From: JOPF133 sp052144935
GTDB lineage: Bacteria > Acidobacteriota > Terriglobia > Bryobacterales > Bryobacteraceae
DNA: 64,000 nt
NCBI GenBank assembly: GCA_052144935.1
Contig: JBKQPR010000214.1
Coordinates: 33,576-97,575 of the forward strand
Reading direction: 5' to 3'
Numbering within the stretch: the first letter of the stretch is position 1; the number at the start of each line of letters is the position of its first letter. The notes beneath the pieces are model-generated. The model was given only the letters and a program-made list of their open reading frames with translations, was not told the DNA's origin and searched no databases. Below, one piece after another: positions 51,235-58,257 of the stretch. Made by a program: the position numbers and the translations under genes.

Positions 51235-53118
51235 TCAGAAACTCCGCACAACGGCGGCAGTGTAGGTGTTGCTGGCCGCGCGCACCGTGGCGGCGGACAG
51301 GTTGCATAGCCGCACGGAGAGCGTCCCGCTTGCGGAGACCCACATAGTGCCGGTCAGTCCCGCCAGCAGGTTCGCCGGCCAGCCTGGCGCCACCGCGTTG
51401 CCGGGCGTCGCCCCCGGTAATGAAAAAGTCTGGTCCGCGGCACAGGTGCTGGCGCCGATGCTGGGAAAGCTCAGCGTCGCGCTGGCCGTCAGGTAAGTTG
51501 GCACAACCGCGGTATCCACAGCCACCAGCATCGTCGATCCGCTGTTGGCCGCGGTAATCCCTGTGCCTGCCGTCAGATTCTGGCTGCCCCGGAAAGCCCG
51601 GTAGTCCGTGGGGCCTCCCGCGTACCATGTACTGTTCTTGGCTAACCAGGTGAACAGGGGCAGCGCGTTCGGGGGGAATCCGGTAACCCCGCCAACCGCC
51701 TTGCACCCCGAGCAGGTCAACGCCAGGTTATGTCCCACCGTCAATTGACCGTTCACGTCCACATAAAAGTAGGCCGTACCGGTCCCGCTGGTAAGGGTCA
51801 CCGTCGCGCCGCTCGTGAACGAATGCGTCTGCTTGCCAACCCTAACGCTGCACGGTGCGGCCGTCGAGCAATTGCCCCCGATTCTCAGTGTCGTTAGGCT
51901 GCTGCTCACTACCGCAAAATCCCTAAGTTGCGCGGCCATCGTCGCTCCGTCACTGCCGTCGCTTCCGGAGCTGGCCGCCTCGCTGCTCGAGACCACGCAC
52001 CGCCCGCTCTGTGGCTGGACGAAGCTGATCGTCACATCGTACGTCGTCAGGTTTACGGAGACCGTATTCGGCTCCACCTCCATGGCTGGCGTCTCCGTGT
52101 CGTAGCAGTTCACCACCAGGTTCGGCGTGTTCAATTGGTGTGCCGTCCCTGCTATCGTCACGCTGGTCTGAGAAGTGAAGCTGCTGGCATAGGCGCCGCC
52201 GCCGGCCCCCGTCGACCAACTGGTCCCATTGAAGGTTTTCAGTACGTTACCCGCGTTGGCATCCACCGCCATGTCTCCAGCGACGGCATTCGCCGGCAGC
52301 GTCCCCGGCGTCAGGCTCAACCCCGCCGTAGTCGTGCTCGCAGCCATCGTCTGCTTGGCCCCCGCGGCATACGTGTTGGAAGAGCTGAGATTGATTCCCC
52401 CTCCACCGCCCGCGCCTCCGCTCGATACCACGCACCGCCCGCTCTGTGCGGCGGCGAACGTCACCGTCACATTGAACGTCGAGGCATTCACCGAAATGGT
52501 ATTCGGCTCCACCTCCATCTCGGGAGTCTCCGTGTCGTAGCACGTCACCAGGAGGTTCGCGCTATTCAACTGGTGCGCCGTGCCCGCGATCGTCACGCTC
52601 GTCTGCGACGTGAAGCTGCTCGAATACGCGCCGCCCACCGCCGCCGGATTGTTCGGCGCCCATTGGCCTGACGCCGCGTTCCACGTGAGCACCTGCCCGC
52701 CCGCCGGCGTGGTTGCCGAGACGCTTCGCCCTTGAATGCCGGTGACCGTCAGAGCGCCCGGAGCCCCGCTGGCGTCCCCGCCAATCGCCTGCCATAGAAC
52801 CGTGCTGCCATTGTTCGATAGAACCTCGTTCGCGCTTCCGGCGGCGGACGGCGTTGCGCCTCCCTGGACCGACCACGCGTTCAGCGCCGTGCAAGCGTAC
52901 AGGTTCTGCCCTGCCGGGGCGCTGGTATTCAAAAACATCGCGCCGATTGAACAGGTCGCCGGCAGTGACGTGCCGGTCTGCATCGGTTTCGTGGAACTGA
53001 CCGCCGAAAAATCGACGCTCTTGCTCTGCGTCCGGAGGTCCACCTGAGTCTGGGCCATCCCGTAGCCAACCACGGCGGCCACAAGCGCACCGCGGCATGT
53101 CAAGTTAAAAAGTCTCAT
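51235..53118 (-). CDS. Secreted beta-rich repeat protein, first gene of operon
   Basis: A 627-residue protein with a signal peptide (GALVAAVVGYGMAQT). Near residues 54-82 it has one copy of the two-cysteine module seen three times in the next gene (TCSIGAMFLNTSAPAGQNLY). A domain of about 73 residues starting SSSFTSQTSVTIAGTAHQLN is repeated (DNA 52421-52640 and 51984-52206), each copy with a pair of cysteines. The rest is low-complexity Gly/Ser/Thr/Ala beta-strand sequence like phage tail-fibre or adhesin shafts. No enzyme motif is present. It is the promoter-proximal gene of a three-gene operon and has a hairpin in its leader (53140-53164). The likely role is a surface or extracellular structural fibre. 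Confidence 0.72.
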   Translation of the reverse strand: MRLFNLTCRGALVAAVVGYGMAQTQVDLRTQSKSVDFSAVSSTKPMQTGTSLPATCSIGAMFLNTSAPAGQNLYACTALNAWSVQGGATPSAAGSANEVLSNNGSTVLWQAIGGDASGAPGALTVTGIQGRSVSATTPAGGQVLTWNAASGQWAPNNPAAVGGAYSSSFTSQTSVTIAGTAHQLNSANLLVTCYDTETPEMEVEPNTISVNASTFNVTVTFAAAQSGRCVVSSGGAGGGGGINLSSSNTYAAGAKQTMAASTTTAGLSLTPGTLPANAVAGDMAVDANAGNVLKTFNGTSWSTGAGGGAYASSFTSQTSVTIAGTAHQLNTPNLVVNCYDTETPAMEVEPNTVSVNLTTYDVTISFVQPQSGRCVVSSSEAASSGSDGSDGATMAAQLRDFAVVSSSLTTLRIGGNCSTAAPCSVRVGKQTHSFTSGATVTLTSGTGTAYFYVDVNGQLTVGHNLALTCSGCKAVGGVTGFPPNALPLFTWLAKNSTWYAGGPTDYRAFRGSQNLTAGTGITAANSGSTMLVAVDTAVVPTYLTASATLSFPSIGASTCAADQTFSLPGATPGNAVAPGWPANLLAGLTGTMWVSASGTLSVRLCNLSAATVRAASNTYTAAVVRSF

Positions 53119-53139
53119 GGAATCGGAAGTTACCTGGCC

Positions 53140-53164
53140 GAGAGAGGTTCAAACCGCCTCTCTC
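53140..53164 (-). promoter_or_regulatory. Hairpin in the leader of the giant-protein operon
   Basis: GAGAGAGG (53140-53147) and CCTCTCTC (53157-53164) form a perfect 8-base stem with a 9-base loop. It ends 21 bases before the ATG at 53118, and a TTGACT hexamer lies immediately upstream of it on the minus strand. It could be an operator, or an RNA hairpin affecting ribosome access. Confidence 0.45.
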
Positions 53165-53316
53165 AGTCAAAAGAGTAACAGCCGAAACCCGCTTGGCCCG
53201 TCGCCCATTGCTGTGGCCAAAGCTGCAGGGAGAAGCTGTAAGCCGTTGAAACAAAGGATAAAACCGGGATTAAGACGATCAATAAAAAAACTTGCGCGAA
53301 CTTAGTGAACGGCTTT

Positions 53317-54519
53317 CTACCTCATCCGCGGACCTGCCTCCAGAACCTTCTCGAAGCACCGCGAAACCTGCTCCCACGAGTACCGGCCCGCGACCATCTC
53401 CCAGGCCCCCGTTGCCACTTGCCGCCGCAAGGCCGCGTCTCCCAAGAGTTCTAGACAGCACTCCGCAAAACCCTCCGCGGAGTCGGCGATGCGGATATCC
53501 TCCGGCGCATGAACCGAGAGTCCTTCGGCGCCCACCGTGGTCGATACCACTGGCACGCGCGCGGCCATTGACTCGTAGATCTTCAGGCGCGTTCCGCCCC
53601 CGATCCGCAGCGGGACAATCGACACCGTCGCTCCCCACACATACGGCCTTATGTCCGCAACCGTCCCCGTCACTTCGATGTGTGGGTCGCCCTCCGCCAA
53701 ACGGCGAATCTCCGGCGGGGGTAGGCGCCCGGCAATCGTCAGGCTGCACCCCGCGCGGCGCCGCCGGATGATAGGCAAGACCTCGCGCGCGAACCATAAC
53801 ACGCCATCGACATTGGGCATCCAGTCCATGGACCCGACAAAGACCAGATCCGTCGTCCTCTCCGCGGTACCTTCGGGCCGTTGAAAGTACTCCAGGTTGA
53901 CTCCGGTCGGAATGACGGAAATCTGTTTCACGTGAAACAGTTCTCGCATTTCGCGGGCGTCGGTCTCCGAAACCGCTACAATGTGGCCCGCCGCCCGGCT
54001 CACCCGGCCCTCATACTCATACATGCGCCGCGCCTGGATGCCGTTGTACCACCGGCTCGGTACGTTCGCCGAATGTTGCGCGCGGCGTCTCCAGATCACC
54101 GTCTCCACGTTATGCTGGAAAAATACCGCGTGTTCCAAATCCGGAAAGTACCTTGTCGGCGCAAGGTGGTCCACTACCGCTGTGTCGAAATGCTCCCGCC
54201 CGATCAGTTCTTCCAGAAACTCACGCATGCCCGGAGGATGGAAGCGCTCCACGGCCACGGGTGTCGGCGAAACCACTCCTCGCATTAGTTCTATCCAAAA
54301 GGCCGCCGACCGCTTATCCGGAATCTTATAGGTGAATGGGTACGCCTTGCTAGAATACTCGTATGCCCGTTCCGGCCCTTCCGGATAGGCTGGGTCCTTG
54401 ATCGCCACATAATGTATCTCGTGCCACCGGTTCAGATGCCGCAGCATCTCCAGCGTGCGGATCTGCCCACCCTTGGTGGTGGGATGCATGAAATTGGTGT
54501 TGACCCAAAGAACCTTCAT
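53317..54519 (-). CDS. GT4-family glycosyltransferase
   Basis: A 400-residue GT-B enzyme from the ATG at 54519 (MKVLWVNTNFMHPTTKGGQI). The glycine loop HPTTKGGQIRTLEML marks the acceptor domain. The donor domain carries DLVFVGSMDWMPNVDGVLWF and IVPLRIGGGTRLKIYESMAA, the latter holding the Glu of the retaining motif. Its start overlaps the asnB stop by four bases (ATGA), so it is translated with the amidotransferase. A sugar amidated through that enzyme could be its donor or acceptor. The frame extends upstream but only through the asnB gene. Confidence 0.88.
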   Translation of the reverse strand: MKVLWVNTNFMHPTTKGGQIRTLEMLRHLNRWHEIHYVAIKDPAYPEGPERAYEYSSKAYPFTYKIPDKRSAAFWIELMRGVVSPTPVAVERFHPPGMREFLEELIGREHFDTAVVDHLAPTRYFPDLEHAVFFQHNVETVIWRRRAQHSANVPSRWYNGIQARRMYEYEGRVSRAAGHIVAVSETDAREMRELFHVKQISVIPTGVNLEYFQRPEGTAERTTDLVFVGSMDWMPNVDGVLWFAREVLPIIRRRRAGCSLTIAGRLPPPEIRRLAEGDPHIEVTGTVADIRPYVWGATVSIVPLRIGGGTRLKIYESMAARVPVVSTTVGAEGLSVHAPEDIRIADSAEGFAECCLELLGDAALRRQVATGAWEMVAGRYSWEQVSRCFEKVLEAGPRMR

Positions 54520-56432
54520 GGCCGCACGGCGTGCGCGGATTCCCGAAGCAGACCATCCCAAATGCCCTCCCGCCGGCCCGTCAGGAACAGGTCTCCCCAA
54601 ATCTGCAGATTGAGCAGCCGCCAGACGCGGTCGGTGGCATCCTCTGCGCCCGATTGCTGCCGCCCCACAAGCCGTTTCAATTCCGCGCCGTCCACGCAGG
54701 CAGCCACTAGCCCGTTTGGATCGCTCAGCCAATCGAACAAGGGCTGCGCCCGGTTGTCCAGCAGCCACTGCCGCAGCGGGGTCGGGAACCCCATTTTCTT
54801 GCGGTAGACGATTTCCTTCGGAAGCAGTTCTTCCACCGCCTTTTTAACAATATATTTGCCTATGCCGCCCCGTATTTTCAGGCGTGCGGGAACCCGCGTG
54901 GAGAACTCCACGAACTCGTGGTCCAGAAACGGCACGCGGCTTTCAATCGATGCCGCCATGCTCATCTGGTCTTGCTTCATGAGCAGTTCCACCAGGTATG
55001 TTTTCTGATCGGTGTAGAGCAGGCGCGGCAGCGCTTCCCAGCCCTCCGTCTGTTTCCAGTAGCGCAGGAAGTTGGCATACGCCGCCGGAGCCGAGGCCGG
55101 AAACGCCGAGTAGAAGTTATCCAGATACAGCGACTCGAAGCCCTCTTCACGGCCCACAAAGGTGTGCTGCAGTTTGCGCCGCACGTTCGCGGAGAGCAGC
55201 GAACTGGCGGCCACCCATCCCCGAATGGCGCGCCGGAAAGGCGCCGGTAGAATGCGGTAATATCGCAGCACACTCTGGTTCACGTCGAAAAAACGATAGC
55301 GTGCATAGCCGCCGAACATCTCATCGCTTCCCTCCCCCGTGAGCACCACTTTCACCTGCTGGGAGGCGAGTCTCGAAACAAAATACAGACAAACACTGGA
55401 AGGCCAGGTAATAGGTTCGTCTTCGTGCCATACTAACTGCGGCAGCGCATTGAAAAAGTCGGCCATCGATACGATAACTTGATGGTGGTCCGTCCCTATC
55501 GCCTGGGCTACCTGACGCGCATAGCCTAACTCGCTGAAGGCGGTTTCCTCGTATCCCACCGAGAAGGTCTTGACGGGTCCGTCGGACTGCCGCTTCATAA
55601 TCGCCGCGATGGCGCTCGAATCCAGTCCCCCCGAGAGAAACACGCCCAGCGGCACATCGCTCATCAGCCGCATGTGAACGGTCTCTTCCAGCCGCTCGCG
55701 GCACTCGCGAATCCAGGCCGTGTCGTTCTGGCTGTCATCGCACACCGGCGCCGGGATCTCCCAGTATTGTCGGATTTGAGGCTCGGGTGCGGCTGCGTTC
55801 AAATCCAGCGTAAGGTGGTGCCCCGGCATGAGCTTCCGTATCCCGGAAAAGAGCGTGCGCTCCTCGCTGATATAACCGAATGCCAGGTATTCCGGCAGCA
55901 ACGATTCTTCAAGCCGCGGTGAGACGGCCGGATGCGCCAGGATTGCCTTGATCTCCGAAGCGAAGATGAACGTGCGGCCGTCCCAGTAGTAGTACAGTGG
56001 CTTCTTGCCGAGCCGGTCCCGCGCGCAGAACAACCGCCTGTTCTCGCGGTCCCACAGGGCAAATGCAAACATGCCCCGAAATAGCTTTACGCAATCCGGT
56101 CCATACTCTTCGTAAGCGTGCACCACGGTTTCCGTGTCGCATCGCGTGACGTAGCGGTGGCCGCTCTGTTCCAGCGCCGGCCGCAGTCCGGCGTGGTTGA
56201 AGATCTCTCCGTTGTAGACAATCCACACCCCGCCGGTTTCGTTCGACATCGGCTGGTGGCCGCCCGCCACATCGATGATGCTCAGGCGGCGATGGCCCAG
56301 CGAGGCCCAGGCGTCCTGGTAATAGCCGGAGTCGTCCGGACCGCGATGCCGGATCGTATCCGTCATGCGCTCCAAGACTGCCCGGCTCTCAGGAGCCGGT
56401 TGGGTGGTTACGTAACCTGCGATTCCACACAT
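54516..56432 (-). CDS. asnB: AsnB-family glutamine-dependent amidotransferase, second copy
   Basis: A 638-residue protein beginning MCGIAGYVTT, with Cys2 as glutaminase nucleophile. DTIRHRGPDDSGYY and WIVYNGEIFNHAGLR complete the N-terminal domain. GVFLSGGLDSSAIAAIMK is the pyrophosphate loop of the synthetase domain, and TGEGSDEMFGGYARY follows. It overlaps the sugar-nucleotide dehydrogenase gene by 25 bases and the GT4 gene by four, forming a tight three-gene operon. That setting points to conversion of the uronic acid carboxylate to the amide, as WbpS is thought to do in Pseudomonas O-antigen, and away from asparagine synthesis. It shares domains with the copy at 31985 but is clearly diverged. 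Confidence 0.9.
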   Translation of the reverse strand: MCGIAGYVTTQPAPESRAVLERMTDTIRHRGPDDSGYYQDAWASLGHRRLSIIDVAGGHQPMSNETGGVWIVYNGEIFNHAGLRPALEQSGHRYVTRCDTETVVHAYEEYGPDCVKLFRGMFAFALWDRENRRLFCARDRLGKKPLYYYWDGRTFIFASEIKAILAHPAVSPRLEESLLPEYLAFGYISEERTLFSGIRKLMPGHHLTLDLNAAAPEPQIRQYWEIPAPVCDDSQNDTAWIRECRERLEETVHMRLMSDVPLGVFLSGGLDSSAIAAIMKRQSDGPVKTFSVGYEETAFSELGYARQVAQAIGTDHHQVIVSMADFFNALPQLVWHEDEPITWPSSVCLYFVSRLASQQVKVVLTGEGSDEMFGGYARYRFFDVNQSVLRYYRILPAPFRRAIRGWVAASSLLSANVRRKLQHTFVGREEGFESLYLDNFYSAFPASAPAAYANFLRYWKQTEGWEALPRLLYTDQKTYLVELLMKQDQMSMAASIESRVPFLDHEFVEFSTRVPARLKIRGGIGKYIVKKAVEELLPKEIVYRKKMGFPTPLRQWLLDNRAQPLFDWLSDPNGLVAACVDGAELKRLVGRQQSGAEDATDRVWRLLNLQIWGDLFLTGRREGIWDGLLRESAHAVRP

Positions 56433-57817
56433 ACAGTAGACAGGGCCGGGCTGAACGCGCCCACAAGATTCACCAGCGGCTTGCCGCTCTTTTCCAGTCG
56501 GGTGAACATCTCCGGTGTCGGCTTCTGGGCAATCAACACATGGTCCGCCGCTTCCAGCATGGACTCCAGTTTCTCGTCCAGCAGGCTGCCGATATGCGGA
56601 ATCGCGGCCAACAGATATCGCTGATTACTGCCGTAGATCTCGCCGAGTTGAATATGCGGGTCGTACACCCGCACCTTGCGTCCCTTCCCGATCAGCGCCT
56701 CCAGCAGTTGCACCACCGGGCTCTCCCGCAGATCGTCGGTATTTTCTTTGAATGCCAGCCCGAAGACCCCCAATCGGCGTCCAGGAAGTTCGAGCGCCAA
56801 ACGAATGGCGCGCTCCAGATGCTCTTGATTGGAAGGCAGCACCGATTCCAGCAAGGGCAGCTTCAAATCCAGCCGCGATGCCCTGTAAACCAACGCCCGC
56901 AGATCCTTCGGAAGGCAGGAGCCTCCAAACGCAAAACCGGGCTTCAGATACGCCGGCGAGATATTGAGCGACGTGTCGCGGCAAAGAGTTTCCATAACCT
57001 CGCCGCCATCGATTCCCAGTTCCCCGGCCAGCGTGCCCACTTCGTTGGCAAAAGCGATCTTCATCGCGTGGAAGGCATTGCAGGCGTACTTGATAAGTTC
57101 CGCGGTTCGCAGGGCCACCAGAGAAGGCTTCACCGGCAGCGGACTATAGATGGAAGCTACGCGCTCGACCGCGTGGGCCTCCGTTCCCCCCACCACCAAC
57201 AAAGACGGCTGCATGAAATCCCGCACAGCCGCTCCCTCCCGCAGGAATTCCGGATTGCTCACCACCGCGGCCCACGGCGATCCGTGCATGGCTGGCAGGA
57301 CGACCTCTTCACAGGTGCCTGGGTAAACCGTGCTGCGCACCGCGATCACCAGAGGCCGACTGCGGCCGGGAACGAGCGCCCCGATCTCCCCGGAAACCCG
57401 CCGCAGTTGATCCAGCCCCAGGTTGCCGTTTTTCGTCGAAGGCGTCCCGACACAGACCAGAGCGACATCGGCATCCGCCAGCGCGTCCGCCAGCGAGAGC
57501 GACGCAGACAGGCGCCCCGACGCCACATTCCGCGCCACAATCTCTTCCAGCCCTGGTTCGAAAAATGGCGACTGGCCCGCCCGGACGCTGTCCACTTTGA
57601 AGGCATCGCGATCCACGCCTGTCACGCGATGGCCAATTTCCGCCAGGCACGCGGCGGTCACGCAGCCAACGTAGCCCAGCCCGAGCACCGCAATTCGCTG
57701 AGGCCCGCCTTCTCCCCGAGACCAATTCACGCTCTTTAGTATGCCATGTGGGACTGGGATCTCCCGCGGACTGATCGGCTCGGTTCCAATCCGCACCGAG
57801 GCGCCCGGCTTAATCAT
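56408..57817 (-). CDS. UDP-glucose/GDP-mannose 6-dehydrogenase family enzyme (GDP-mannose dehydrogenase-like)
   Basis: Up to 469 residues. The first 39 residues are weakly supported, and a GTG at 57730 just before the conserved core is an alternative start. IAVLGLGYVGCVTAACLAE is the NAD-binding motif, and VVSNPEFLREGAAVRDF the central domain. GFAFGGSCLPKDLRALV carries the catalytic cysteine in a sequence closest to AlgD-type GDP-mannose dehydrogenases. The enzyme oxidises C6 of a nucleotide hexose twice to give the uronic acid, using two NAD+. With gmd elsewhere in the window the cell appears to use GDP-mannose, so GDP-mannuronate is the likely product. UDP-glucuronate cannot be excluded. 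The downstream asnB suggests amidation. Confidence 0.85.
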   Translation of the reverse strand: MIKPGASVRIGTEPISPREIPVPHGILKSVNWSRGEGGPQRIAVLGLGYVGCVTAACLAEIGHRVTGVDRDAFKVDSVRAGQSPFFEPGLEEIVARNVASGRLSASLSLADALADADVALVCVGTPSTKNGNLGLDQLRRVSGEIGALVPGRSRPLVIAVRSTVYPGTCEEVVLPAMHGSPWAAVVSNPEFLREGAAVRDFMQPSLLVVGGTEAHAVERVASIYSPLPVKPSLVALRTAELIKYACNAFHAMKIAFANEVGTLAGELGIDGGEVMETLCRDTSLNISPAYLKPGFAFGGSCLPKDLRALVYRASRLDLKLPLLESVLPSNQEHLERAIRLALELPGRRLGVFGLAFKENTDDLRESPVVQLLEALIGKGRKVRVYDPHIQLGEIYGSNQRYLLAAIPHIGSLLDEKLESMLEAADHVLIAQKPTPEMFTRLEKSGKPLVNLVGAFSPALSTVCVESQVT

Positions 57818-57879
57818 CTACACCGCCGCGCCGCCGTCGCACGGTAAGGCGGCCTCAAGCCTTTGCACCCTCCTCGTGG

Positions 57880-57899
57880 GGCAGGCGCTTCCGCCTGCC
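57880..57899. repeat. REP-like palindrome (intergenic copy)
   Basis: GGCAGGCGCTTCCGCCTGCC has perfect 8-base arms and a CTTC tetraloop. The same arms and flanks recur at 23671-23689 inside the heparinase gene. This copy lies between the two 39-40-base repeats. Confidence 0.75.
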
Positions 57900-58061
57900 A
57901 ACCGTCGCACCGATAAGGCGGCCTCAAGCCCTTGCACCCACCCCGCGTACGCCAGCCGTCCCAACGTGCCGCCCAGGTCAACCGCCCGGCATAGAGAACG
58001 GGGGATTTTCCGGCCACCAGCTTTTTCGTCCCAACGCGCCGTCCAAGGTCAACCGCCCGGC

Positions 58062-58086
58062 AAAAACGGCCGGGGTCCGGCCTTTT
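58062..58086. terminator. Bidirectional rho-independent terminator
   Basis: GGCCGG (58068-58073), loop GGT, CCGGCC (58077-58082), then TTTT on the right and AAAAA on the left. It can stop transcription in either direction. The leftward, tssH-derived transcript would be its main client, as tssH ends about 170 bases upstream of it. Confidence 0.65.
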
Positions 58087-58257
58087 CGGCAGAGCTGCCA
58101 CTTGTCGAATCAATCAGTTACGCCGGTACAACACCCAACTTGGGTCATTTGGAGAGTTCCGCCACGGACTATTAGCCGCCGGCATGGCGTGCCAGGAGTC
58201 TGGACGCTAACCCTCACCACCCTGCCGGCATTTTTCGAAGGGCTGCCCGATCGGTCC

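Larger units (their letters stand above)
57818..58257. other. Repeat-rich intergenic region
   Basis: About 440 bases between the dehydrogenase start and the tssH stop, made almost entirely of repeats. Two copies of a 39-40-base unit (CGTCGCAC, TAAGGCGGCCTCAAGCC) lie at 57835-57873 and 57903-57942. Two copies of another unit (GTCCCAACG, GGTCAACCGCCCGGCA) lie near 57958 and 58028. A REP-like palindrome at 57880-57899 and a terminator at 58062-58086 are described separately. No gene is visible. Confidence 0.7.
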
